This document shows positions 47,906-56,700 of a DNA stretch of 62,010 nucleotides, piece by piece. The stretch's first letter is position 1. The number at the start of each line of letters is the position of its first letter. A program made the position numbers and the translations under genes. The notes beneath the pieces are model-generated. The model did no database searches and was not told where the DNA came from. It worked only from the letters and a program-made list of their open reading frames with translations. The stretch spans positions 1 to 62,010 of the forward strand of contig JAICWC010000002.1 in the NCBI GenBank assembly GCA_025934995.1, in the 5' to 3' direction. This DNA is from Thermoleophilia bacterium. GTDB taxonomy: Bacteria > Actinomycetota > Thermoleophilia > Gaiellales > Gaiellaceae.

Positions 47906-49438
47906 TTAGTGACGGAAGTGACGCCTGCCGGTGAAGACCATCGCTGCGCCGGACGCGGCGGCAGCCGCCACGACCTCCTCGTCGCGGCGCGAGCCCCCCG
48001 GCTGGACGATCGCCGTCACGCCCGCTTCGAGCGCGAGCTGCGGCCCGTCCGCGAACGGGAAGAACGCATCGGACGCGAGAACGGCGCCCTGCAGGTCGTG
48101 GCCGTGCTCACGCGCCTTCTCGACCGCGATGCGCACGGCGTCGACGCGGCTCATCTGGCCGGCGCCGATGCCGACCGTCGCCAGATCCTTGACGAGCACG
48201 ATCGCATTGGAGGAGACGTGCTTGCAGACGCGCATCGCGAAGACGAGGTCGCCCCACTGGCGCTCGTCGACATCGCCGGCAACCGCCTCCCAGCCCTCGC
48301 GCTCCTCGATGTCGGCGTCGGGATCCTGGACGAGGAGCCCGCCGAGCACCCGCTTGTAGTGGCGTGCGTCCCCGATCGTCCGGCGCCGCTCGTGATCGAC
48401 GAGGATGCGGACGTTCTGCTTCTGCGTCAGCGCGACGAGCGCCGCCTGCTCGTAGCCGGGCGCGAAGAGCACCTCCACGAACTGCCGCGCGAGCTTCTCG
48501 CCGAGCGCCTCGTCGATCTCGCGGTTGACGACGACGATGCCGCCGTAGGCGGAAACGGGATCGGATGCGAGCGCCCTGTCGTATGCCTCCGCGAGCGTCG
48601 CTCCGAGCGCGGCGCCGCACGGATTCGCGTGCTTCACGATCACGCAGGCGGGCAGCGTGAACTCGCGGGCGAGCATGCGGGCGCCGGAGAGGTCGTTGAG
48701 GTTGTTGAACGAGAGCTCCTTGCCGTGCAGCTGCTCGACGCGTGCGAGCAGATGCGTACGGGCGCCGCGCTCGGAGTAGTACGCCGCGCGCTGGTGCGGG
48801 TTCTCGCCGTAGGAGAGGTCGAGCACCTTGTCGAGCGCGAGGACGACGGTCTCGGGGAAGGGCTCGCGATCGGCGAACCACGTCGCGATCGCAGCCTCGT
48901 AGGCAGCGGTCGTCGCGAACGCCTCCGCGGCGAGCTCGCGTCTCGTCTCGGCCGACAGCGACCCATTCGCGCGCAGCTCGTCGAGGAGGAACGCGTACTG
49001 CGCCGGACGGCAAACCGGCGCGCAGTGCGCGAAGTTCTTCGCGGCGCCGCGCAGCATCGACGGGCCGCCGACGTCGATCATCTCAACCGCCTCCGCCTCG
49101 GTGACGCCTCGCTGAGCGGCCACCTGCTCGAATGGATAGAGATTGATGCACACGAGATCGAACGGCGCGATCTCGTGCTGCTCGAGCGTCGCGACGTCGT
49201 CGTCGCGGTCGCGGCGCGCGAGAATGCCCGCGTGGATGCGCGGGTGCAGCGTCTTGACGCGCCCGCCGAGCATCTCGGGGAACTCCGTCAGCGACTCGAC
49301 GCGCTCGACCGCCAGGCCGAGGCTCTCCAGATGCGCCGCCGTGCCGCCGCTCGCGACGAGCTCCCAGCCGAGCTCGGCGAGCCCGCGCGCGAAGTCGTCG
49401 ATCCCGTCCTTGTCGTACACCGAGATCAGCGCGCGCAC
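47906..49438 (-). CDS. purH: PurH, AICAR transformylase / IMP cyclohydrolase
   Basis: A 510-residue bifunctional enzyme for the last two steps of IMP synthesis. Residues 1-150 are the cyclohydrolase (MGS-like) domain: ALISVYDKDGIDDFARGLAE, ASGGTAAHLE, GGRVKTLHPRIHAGILARRD, and FDLVCINLYPFEQ. The transformylase domain follows with LSYGENPHQRAAYY, KELSFNNLNDLSGARMLARE, VIVKHANPCGAALG, SDAFFPFADG and the C-terminal RRHFRH. GTG start, overlapping purN by 13 bp, so the two are coupled. Last gene of the purM-purN-purH run. Confidence 0.97.
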   Translation of the reverse strand: MRALISVYDKDGIDDFARGLAELGWELVASGGTAAHLESLGLAVERVESLTEFPEMLGGRVKTLHPRIHAGILARRDRDDDVATLEQHEIAPFDLVCINLYPFEQVAAQRGVTEAEAVEMIDVGGPSMLRGAAKNFAHCAPVCRPAQYAFLLDELRANGSLSAETRRELAAEAFATTAAYEAAIATWFADREPFPETVVLALDKVLDLSYGENPHQRAAYYSERGARTHLLARVEQLHGKELSFNNLNDLSGARMLAREFTLPACVIVKHANPCGAALGATLAEAYDRALASDPVSAYGGIVVVNREIDEALGEKLARQFVEVLFAPGYEQAALVALTQKQNVRILVDHERRRTIGDARHYKRVLGGLLVQDPDADIEEREGWEAVAGDVDERQWGDLVFAMRVCKHVSSNAIVLVKDLATVGIGAGQMSRVDAVRIAVEKAREHGHDLQGAVLASDAFFPFADGPQLALEAGVTAIVQPGGSRRDEEVVAAAAASGAAMVFTGRRHFRH

Positions 49439-49965
49439 AACAGCTCCTCGACAGCCTGCGGGAGCAGACGGTGCTCCACCCGCTTGATCCGCTCGTGCAG
49501 CGTCTCGACCGTGTCGCCCTCGAGCACCGGCACGCGTTCCTGCAGGAGGATCGGCCCGCTGTCGATCCCTTCGTCGACCACGTGCACAGTGACGCCGGAC
49601 TCGCGAACGCCCGCCGCGAGCTGGTCGGCGACGGCATGCGCTCCCGGGAAGTCGGGCAGCAGCGAGGGATGGACGTTGATCACGCGAGCCGGGAAGCGCT
49701 CGAGGAATTGCGGCGTCAGGAGATGCATGTAGCCGGCGAGCACGACGACGTCGACGTCGTGCTGCTGCAGCCAGTCGGCCATTGCGGTGTCGCGCTCTGC
49801 GCGCGATGCGTAGTCGGATAGCTCGAAGCTCGCCGTCGGCAGATCGCCTGCGCGCGCGAGTGCCGGTGCACCGCGCTTGTTGCTTGCAACGGCGCGCACC
49901 GGCAGGCCGGCGTCGAGCAGCGCCTGCAGGTTCGTGCCGCCGCCGCTGACCAACACGCCGATCAC
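49426..49965 (-). CDS. purN: PurN, phosphoribosylglycinamide formyltransferase
   Basis: A 179-residue folate-dependent formyltransferase. Signature features: VLVSGGGTNLQALLDAG at the start, the catalytic triad region LAGYMHLLTPQFLERFPARV then INVHPSLLPDFPGAHAVADQ (Asn, His), and DEGIDSGPILLQ (Asp). Length is normal. The GTG start overlaps the purM stop by 4 bp (GTGA). Confidence 0.96.
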   Translation of the reverse strand: MIGVLVSGGGTNLQALLDAGLPVRAVASNKRGAPALARAGDLPTASFELSDYASRAERDTAMADWLQQHDVDVVVLAGYMHLLTPQFLERFPARVINVHPSLLPDFPGAHAVADQLAAGVRESGVTVHVVDEGIDSGPILLQERVPVLEGDTVETLHERIKRVEHRLLPQAVEELLCAR

Positions 49966-50873
49966 GCGACCAGCTCTCCGATCACGAGCGCGCCTGCGGG
50001 CGGCTCCGCGACAACGGCCGCGAGGCCGATGCCGAGGTTGAACACGCGCCGCGCCTCCTCCTCGTCGACGCCGTGGTCGGCGAGCCATGCAAAGACCGGA
50101 GGCCGCGCCCAGGCGTTCCAGTCGATGCGTGCCTGCACGCCGTCCGGGAGCACGCGCGAGAGGTTGCCGAGCAGCCCTCCGCCCGTGACGTGCGCGAGCG
50201 CCTTCACATCGGCCTGCGCGCGCAGCGTGCGCACCTCTTCGAGGTAGAGCTTGTGCGGTGTGAGGAGGAGGTCGGCGTCGAAGTCGTCGTCGCCGACGAT
50301 CTCGCGCACGAGCGTGAAGCCGTTGGTGTGGAGGCCGCTCGAGGGGAACCCGATGACGACGTCGCCGGGCGTGCAGCGCGAGCCGTCGATGACCGCGTCG
50401 CGGTCGACGATCCCGACGCATGTCCCCGCGAAGTCGAGCTCGTGCTCGCGGTAGACGCCGGGTAGCTCGGCCGTCTCGCCGCCGATCAGGAGGACGCCGG
50501 CCTCGCGACACACCTCGGCGGCGCCCTCGACGAGCTTGGCGACGTCCCCGAGCTCGATGCGCGCCGCGGCGACGTAGTCGAGGAGGAAGAGCGGGTCGGC
50601 GCCGGTGCACAGGACGTCGTCGATGCAGTGCGCGGCGAGATCCATCCCCGCCCACCGGAGGCGGCCGGCGCGCCGGGACAGCATCAGCTTCGAGCCGACG
50701 CCGTCGGTCGAGGCGGCGAGGAGCCGGCGGTCGTCGAGCGGAAAAAGGCCGGCGAAGTGGCCGAAGCCCTCGGCTCCGGTCGACTCGACGGCGGCGCGGA
50801 GGCGCTCGACCACCGAGTCCGCGGTTGCGAGCGAGACCCCGGCGGCGGCGTACGTGCGGCTCTCCCCGGTCAA
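49962..50873 (-). CDS. purM: PurM, phosphoribosylaminoimidazole (AIR) synthetase
   Basis: A 303-residue ATP-dependent cyclase. Motifs: AASTDGVGSKLMLSRRAG, MDLAAHCIDDVLCTGADPLF, GVLLIGGETAELPG, SSGLHTNGFTL, HVTGGGLLGNLSRVLPDGV. This is slightly short for the family (about 340) because both ends are compact. The only workable start is a TTG at 50873, since it must precede YAAAGV; no Shine-Dalgarno is seen, and it lies 11 bp after the kinase stop, so coupling is likely. Its first codons contain a 26-bp sequence repeated in the transporter gene at 52293. Confidence 0.95.
   Translation of the reverse strand: MTGESRTYAAAGVSLATADSVVERLRAAVESTGAEGFGHFAGLFPLDDRRLLAASTDGVGSKLMLSRRAGRLRWAGMDLAAHCIDDVLCTGADPLFLLDYVAAARIELGDVAKLVEGAAEVCREAGVLLIGGETAELPGVYREHELDFAGTCVGIVDRDAVIDGSRCTPGDVVIGFPSSGLHTNGFTLVREIVGDDDFDADLLLTPHKLYLEEVRTLRAQADVKALAHVTGGGLLGNLSRVLPDGVQARIDWNAWARPPVFAWLADHGVDEEEARRVFNLGIGLAAVVAEPPAGALVIGELVA
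50834..50859. repeat. 26-bp direct repeat, copy in purM 5' region
   Basis: AGACCCCGGCGGCGGCGTAC and the next six bases occur again at 52293-52318. Both copies are in coding sequence, in the same frame, and encode R-TYAAAGV in each protein. Confidence 0.75.
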
Positions 50874-50884
50874 CTGAGTCGAGT

Positions 50885-51472
50885 CTACGACGTGTCCACG
50901 ACGAGGTCGGCGATCGACTCGGGGTCGACCTCCTCCAGATATCGCGTCTCCCCGGGGAAGTAGCGCGCGGCGTAGCGCTCGCGAGCTTGGTCGACGCCTC
51001 CCATCGAGGCGGAGTCGCGGACGATCGCCCGCTCGAGGGCAACCTGCCGGTCGATCGCAAGCCAGATCGTCAGGTCGAACGCCTCCCGGAGCACCGGCTT
51101 GTGCAGCCAGATCCCGTCGACGACGAGGACGGCCCCGGCAGGCGGCCGGACCGCCGGCTCGTCGATCGGGACGTCGCGGACGTGGTCGAAGATCCTCGTA
51201 CGGATCGGCTCGCCGCGCGCGAACGGCTCGAGCAGCTCCGCCCGGAAGCGGGCGGCATCGAAGGTGTCCTCGTAGTAGGAGTCGGCGCCCTCGCCCCGCG
51301 CGTATCGGATCTTGCGCGGGAAGTGGAAGTCGTCGAAACTCGCGCGCACGACAGGAGCGTCGATGTACGGGACGAGCGCGTCGGCGAAGGTCGTCTTCCC
51401 GGCCGCGCTGACGCCGTCGATGCCGACGCGTATCCCCGGCGCGACATGCGCCGCGACCTCGGCAAGGGTCAG
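50885..51472 (-). CDS. Uridine-kinase-like P-loop kinase
   Basis: A kinase of about 195 residues with Walker A GIDGVSAAGKTTFADAL near the N-terminus, then VVRASFDDFHFPRKIRYARG (Asp-Phe-His block as in uridine/nicotinamide riboside kinases), YEDTFDAARFRAELL, AVLVVDGIWLH (Walker B-like) and a lid region with Arg-rich helices. The substrate could be uridine, a related nucleoside or another small metabolite. No ATG, GTG or TTG is available between the transporter stop and the P-loop; the likely start is CTG at 51472, overlapping the TGA (CTGA). This would be a rare start codon and makes the exact N-terminus uncertain. Confidence 0.75.
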   Translation of the reverse strand: MTLAEVAAHVAPGIRVGIDGVSAAGKTTFADALVPYIDAPVVRASFDDFHFPRKIRYARGEGADSYYEDTFDAARFRAELLEPFARGEPIRTRIFDHVRDVPIDEPAVRPPAGAVLVVDGIWLHKPVLREAFDLTIWLAIDRQVALERAIVRDSASMGGVDQARERYAARYFPGETRYLEEVDPESIADLVVDTS

Positions 51473-52344
51473 GCGAGCCGTCGAACCGTCCCCGCGGTGG
51501 CGATCGCCCAGGCGGCGAGCGCCACCCAGACCCAGGCCCGGGCAAAGTCGACCAGCCTGCCGCCGACCGCGAAGCTGCAGACCGCGTACATCCCGAGCGG
51601 GAACACCGTCGACCAGCGGCGCGCGTCGAAGCGAAGCCGCGGCCGCACGACTTCTGCGACGAGCAGTGCAGGTAACCAGGCCGCCGAAGCCGCCCACAAC
51701 GCCAGCCCGAGCGTGTGCAGCTCGCAGCGGGCGGCTGCGAGCGCGGCGATGGCCAGCGCGCCTCCCGCGATCCAGTGGTCGCCGTCGCCTTCGAGCACGT
51801 GCCGCACGTCGAACCGTGCGACGACGAAGACGTAGAACGCGAGACCGAGTGCGAACGGGACGAGCGCCGCGTGCGCGAGCCCGACGCGCGCCGTCAGGAC
51901 GGCAACGGACTCGGTTGCGACGACGAGAAGGAACGAGAGGCCGACCGTCGGCGTGCGCCAGTGCGCGAGCACGCACGGGACGAGGACGAGCCAGAGCGCC
52001 AGCGCGACGACGAGGAGCGCCTCGGCCTCGTGCCGCCACCCGAAGAGCGTGAGCCGGGCGCCGACGACGTCGGTCGCCGCCACCCACGTGAGCGCACCGG
52101 GGACACATGCGTGTTCGCGCAGCGTCACGCGGTCGGAGACCGCAAACGTGGCCAGCGCGGCCGCAACGGCGACGAGCCCGGCGGCGGCGGCGACGAAGAG
52201 GAGGCGCGAGAGCGATTCGCGGCCGTCGAGCGAGAGGGCGACGGAGACGATGCCCGTGCCCATGACGACGGCTCCGCCTGCGCGCGCCAGCCAGACCCCG
52301 GCGGCGGCGTACGTGCGGGCGGCATCGGCCAATGAGCACTCCAC
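51469..52344 (-). CDS. TDT/TehA-type membrane transporter
   Basis: A protein of about 291 residues with nine or ten helices, of the tellurite-resistance/dicarboxylate transporter (TDT, SLAC1-like) family. The marker GGAVVMGTGIVSVALSLDG opens TM1. Helices continue through LLVVALALWLVLVPCVLA and AWVWVALAAWAIATAGTV. The substrate (organic anion or similar) is unknown. GTG at 52344 is used; a TTG at 52332 is equally close. It is first in the run transporter, kinase, purM, purN, purH. Its first codons share 26 bp with purM. Confidence 0.75.
   Translation of the reverse strand: MECSLADAARTYAAAGVWLARAGGAVVMGTGIVSVALSLDGRESLSRLLFVAAAAGLVAVAAALATFAVSDRVTLREHACVPGALTWVAATDVVGARLTLFGWRHEAEALLVVALALWLVLVPCVLAHWRTPTVGLSFLLVVATESVAVLTARVGLAHAALVPFALGLAFYVFVVARFDVRHVLEGDGDHWIAGGALAIAALAAARCELHTLGLALWAASAAWLPALLVAEVVRPRLRFDARRWSTVFPLGMYAVCSFAVGGRLVDFARAWVWVALAAWAIATAGTVRRLA
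52293..52318. repeat. 26-bp direct repeat, copy in the transporter 5' region
   Basis: Identical to 50834-50859, same orientation and reading frame, about 1.46 kb apart. Similarity continues weakly for another 13 bases on the downstream side of the reading frame, hinting at duplication of the purM start region. Confidence 0.75.
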
Positions 52345-52358
52345 TGTAGGCGAGTGCC

Positions 52359-52408
52359 CGGACTCCCTCCGTAGGTCCGGCTTCGCCCCCCACGGAGGTC
52401 GGGGTCCG
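52359..52408. promoter_or_regulatory. Inverted repeat in the divergent intergenic region
   Basis: Nested arms CGGAC/GTCCG (outer) and CTCCGT/ACGGAG (inner) lie between the transporter and secreted-protein starts. An alternative short hairpin (52359-52379) uses the same left arm. It could be an operator or RNA structure; no binding protein is implied. Confidence 0.35.
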
Positions 52409-52472
52409 GTCTCGGGCAGGCCCGGTTCAATCGACGGATCGGGGTCCATGCGGCGCCTGAGGAGGAACGACC

Positions 52473-53774
52473 TTGAACCGTAAATCGATGCATCGCCTGC
52501 GCGGTGCCGCACTCGTGGCCATGGCGGTCGGCGCTGTCGCGCTCGTCGGTCCGGCGCTCGCGACCACGTCGACGAAGACCTTCGACGCGTCCGTCGTCCC
52601 GGCGGCTGCGCCTGGGGCGGGCACTGCGCAGCTCACGTTCACGCTCAGGAACGACAGCTCGAGCCAGCAGACGCTCGGCTCGGCGAACTTCACGGCTCCG
52701 AGCGGGTGGTCGGTCAGCCCGGCGTCGACGCAGCAAGTCTCGTCGACGGTCAACCAGGACACGTGGAACGTGTGCTCCGGCGATGGGACGACCTGCTCTG
52801 CGGCACCGAACAACGTGATCCAGTTCCGGGCTGTGTCGAGCGGCGACGCGCTCTCTCCCGGCGACTCCGTGCAGGCGACCTTCACCGTGCAGACCGTCTG
52901 TTCGGCGACGCAGGCCAACTCGACCTGGGGAGTCAGCGCCAAGCAGTCGAACGACTTCAGCGGCAAGCCGGGCAACGGGTTCCTGCCCGGAACGACGGAT
53001 CTTCAGCCGCTCGGATCGTTCTCGATCGGCCTGTCGCCCGCGCAGCCGACGACCGGGACGCCGTTCACGGTTACCGTCACCGCGCTCGACACGTGCGGCT
53101 TCACGACGAAGTCCGACTACAACGGCCTGGGAGCGTACGCCGGATTCGGCTTGACCTTCCCGCCGACGGCGCTTGCCGGAGCGACGTTCGGCGCGCTGAG
53201 CGCTTGGTCGCACGGCGCCGCGAGCGAGACGATCACGCCGGCCGTCGCGCAGTCCGGGAACACCGTCACCGCCACGGATGCGACAAGCGGGATCACGAAG
53301 ACACTGACCTTCTCGGTCCTCGACACGGTCTGTCCGACCGGAAGCTGCCATTTCGGGAGCAACGGCAACACGTCGAGCTCGCCGATCCAGATCGACTCGA
53401 AGGTGCCGTCGGGCGCCGCGCTCGGGCTCGGCTTCAACCCGAACGTCGTCTCGGGGCCCACGTCCACGTACGCCTGCGGGACGAGCACCTCGGCGGTCGG
53501 AGGGCTGGCCGCGCTGATCGCTCCCTCCGGGTACGGCACGAACAAGGCGTACACGTTGACGCTCACGTACAGCAACGCCCTGACCAACGGCAGGTCGGCG
53601 TCGAGCTTCGTCTTCTGCCTCAGCGAGAACGGCGCGGCGTGGTCGATCCCGCTGCCCGCGTGCCCGGCGCTAGCGCCGAACCCCTGCGTGATCAGCCAGA
53701 AGCGGGTCCCGGGCGGTGCGCTGCAGATCGTGCTGCAGCTGTATTCGAACGATCCGTACGGCGGGCTCAGCTAG
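52473..53774 (+). CDS. Secreted beta-rich protein of unknown function
   Basis: A 433-residue protein with a signal peptide (GAALVAMAVGAVALVGPALA, cleavage near ALA-TT). The mature part is Thr/Ser/Gly-rich with Ig-like or Cna-like sandwich patterns (AQLTFTLRNDSSSQQTLGSA; PFTVTVTALDTCGF; TLTLTYSNALTNG) and paired cysteines (CSGDGTTC, CPTGSC). No anchor or enzymatic motif is seen. The start is TTG, decided by a near-perfect ribosome site (GAGGAGGAACG). It converges with the cyclase gene, overlapping by 4 bp (CTAG). Confidence 0.75.
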   Translation: MNRKSMHRLRGAALVAMAVGAVALVGPALATTSTKTFDASVVPAAAPGAGTAQLTFTLRNDSSSQQTLGSANFTAPSGWSVSPASTQQVSSTVNQDTWNVCSGDGTTCSAAPNNVIQFRAVSSGDALSPGDSVQATFTVQTVCSATQANSTWGVSAKQSNDFSGKPGNGFLPGTTDLQPLGSFSIGLSPAQPTTGTPFTVTVTALDTCGFTTKSDYNGLGAYAGFGLTFPPTALAGATFGALSAWSHGAASETITPAVAQSGNTVTATDATSGITKTLTFSVLDTVCPTGSCHFGSNGNTSSSPIQIDSKVPSGAALGLGFNPNVVSGPTSTYACGTSTSAVGGLAALIAPSGYGTNKAYTLTLTYSNALTNGRSASSFVFCLSENGAAWSIPLPACPALAPNPCVISQKRVPGGALQIVLQLYSNDPYGGLS

Positions 53775-56700
53775 CCGGCGAGAGCCGGACGCGTCACACG
53801 CTCGACGTGGAGCCGCGCGAACAGCGCGCGGCTCTCGTCGGCGTGCCCGCGCTCGAAGCCGGCGGCCGAGAGGAGATCGAGGGCGAGTGCGCGCTCGTAG
53901 GCGATCCCCGCGCCGCCGGCGATGCGGGCGCTCTCCTCGAGCGCAGCCTTCCCGTCGTCGGCGCGACCGAGCTGCAGGAAGGCAGCGCCGACGACGCGCA
54001 GGGCGACGGCGTGGAGGCCCGCGGTGTCGGCCGCATCCGCCGTCCGGTCGAGCACGGACTGCGCACGGGCGCGGGCGGCCTCGGCACGGCCGCCGCGTAG
54101 TGCGTCGGACTCGGCGAGCCGGACCTCGGCTTCGAGCGCAAGGCCGCCGGCATCGATCTCGAGCAGGCTCGCATGGGCCTCCGACAGCAGCGCCTCGGCG
54201 TCGTCGAACCTGCCCGCCCGCGCCGCGGCGCGACCGAGATTGACGCGTGCCAGAGCCGAGAGGGCGCGATGCCCGGCAGGTGCGGCGGTCTCGTCGGCCT
54301 CGCGGAATAGCTGCTCCGCCTCCTCGAGCAGGCCCTGGTCGGAGAGGATCTCGCCGATGTTGTTCGCCGTCATCGCGACGCTCGTCACGTCGCCGATCCG
54401 TTCGAACAGGGCGCGGCTGCGGCGATAGACGTCGAGTGCCTTGTCCCAGTCGCCCTCGTAGTACGCCTCGATCCCGAGGTTGTTCAGCACCGTCGCCTGC
54501 CCCCTCAGATCCCCGAGCTCCTCGAACAGCGGCAGCGAGAGGCCGCGGAACGCGAGCCGGTCCGGCGAGCCGAGCACGGTGTACGCGAGATGCAGCAGGA
54601 GATACGCCGCCGCGAGTTGCGGCCTCGCGTCGAGGGCGAGCGCGCGCTCGACGACTGCATGAGCCCGGCGCACGCAGTCGTTGAACTCGCCCTGACGGAA
54701 CCGCGACTCGGCGTAACCGAGATCGAGTCGAAGCTCGAGCTCGTCCCGCACCGCCGTGTCGTCGATCCGGGCGGCGGCGGCCAGGCCCTCGCCGTACCAC
54801 TCGATCGCCTCGGTGTACCGGCCCATCTCGCGGCGCAGCTTCCCTTCCTTCTCGATCAGCTCGACCTGCGCTCGCGAACCCGGCGGCAGCAGCTCGCGTG
54901 CCGAGGCGTAGGCGCGCGCCGCGTCGTCGAACTTGCCGGCGAGCATCAAGCAGTCCGCGAGCGCCTCCCACGCGGCGGCGATCTCGGGCGCCGCCAGGTC
55001 CGGGACACGAGCGGCGACGCCGAGGGCGCGCTCGTAGAACTGCGCCGCCTCGAGATTCGCCCACTTCGCCTGTGCCCGGCGACCGGCCTCCAGCGACCAA
55101 CGCCAGGTCTCGGGCGCGCGCTCGGCGAGCTGGTAGTGGAGCGAGAGGAGCTCGGGCTCCGGCCCTTGCAGCTCGATCGCCTCGGCGACACGGCCGTGGA
55201 GCTCGCGCCGACGCCGAAACGAGAGGCCCTCGTACGCCGCGTCGCGGATGAGCGCGTGCCGGAAGCGGAAGGCCCCGGCGACGGATGGGTCACGCTCCAC
55301 GAACTCGGCGAGGCGGTCCCATGCCTCCGAGTCGGATGCCGCGGTGGGATCGCCTTCGAGCACCCTGGCGATGAGCGTGCCGAGGAACGAGACGCCGAGC
55401 ACCGACGCCCAGCGCAGCAGCGCGCGGTCGCCCGGTGCCAGACGGTCGATCCGCGTCGCGACCAGCGCTTCGACCGTCTCCGGCAGCTCCGCACCCTCGG
55501 AGGCTCCGTCCGTCGGCGCGGCCAGCGCCTGCAGGAAGAGCGGATTGCCGCCGCCACGCTCTGCGATCGCCCCGAGCTCTTGCGCGGTCAGGGGCCGGCC
55601 AGCCGCCGCCTCGACGAGCACCCGTGCGTCGTCGGCGGCGAGCGGCTCCAGCCGGAGCGTCAAGGCCGGCAGCGGGGGCGTGCCGCGGTCGGCGGCGAAC
55701 CCGGCCTCGGTCTCCCGTCGAGTCGTGCAGGCGAGCCACGGGTGCGTGGACACCTGCGTCCCGAGAAAGTGCAGCAGCTCGGAAGACGCATCGTCCATCC
55801 AGTGCACGTCCTCGAACACGAGCAGCGTCGGCGAGTCGAGCACGCGGCCGAGCAGCGACCCCACGACTCCATGCAAGCGCGCGCGCCGGAACGACTGGTC
55901 GAGGTCGTCGACCTCGGGCGTCGAGTCCACCTCCACATCGAGCGGGGCGGCGAGCAACGGCGCCCAGGGCACGAGCCCGTCGTCGAGGGCTGCGAGGCGC
56001 TGCGTGAGCACCTCGCGGTTGTGAGCGCCGCCGCCGTTCAGCCCGACGTCGAGCAGGTTGCGAAGGAGCGGCCGGAAGGAGTGATATGGGGTCGACGACT
56101 CGTACTGCTCACACCGCACGGTCAGCTGGCGCATGTCGCCGCAGTGCGCGCGCAGCTCGTCTGCGAGGCGCGACTTGCCGATTCCCGGCTCGCCGATCAG
56201 CTCGACGAACGTTCCGAAGCCCATTCGAACCGGCCCGACCGAGGCCGCGAGAATCGCGCGCTCGCGCTCGCGGCCGACGAACGGCGCCTGCGTCGCGGGG
56301 GCGGTGTCGTCGTCCGACTCGGTGTCGGTCAGGAGCTCGCCGAGCGCGACGGCGAGCACCGGCTCCGCTTTTCCCTTGAGCGCGAGCGGCTCGAGCTCGG
56401 TCGCCGCGAAGCGCGCGCCGCCACGCTCGAACGCGTTCCGCGCCACCCAGATCTCGTCTTCGCCGGCGCGCGCCATGAGCCGTGCCGCGAGCGCGGCCGT
56501 GTCGCCGAGAACGGTGTACGTGCGCCGGAACGACGCGCCGACTTGTCCGGCGAAGACCCGGCCCCCGCTGACGCCGACGTGAACGGGTAGCGGCAGCCCG
56601 GCGTCGACGGCGGCACGCACGGTCCTGAGCAGGCGCTCTTCGTCGTCGCCGAAGGTCTGCGGCGCGCCCGCGACGAGGATGATGCGGCCGCCGTCGCGAT

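Noticed and set aside
50834-52318. The 26-bp repeat as an att site or insertion-sequence footprint
   Set aside because: Both copies are inside reading frames in the same phase, and there is no transposase or inverted terminal repeat between them.
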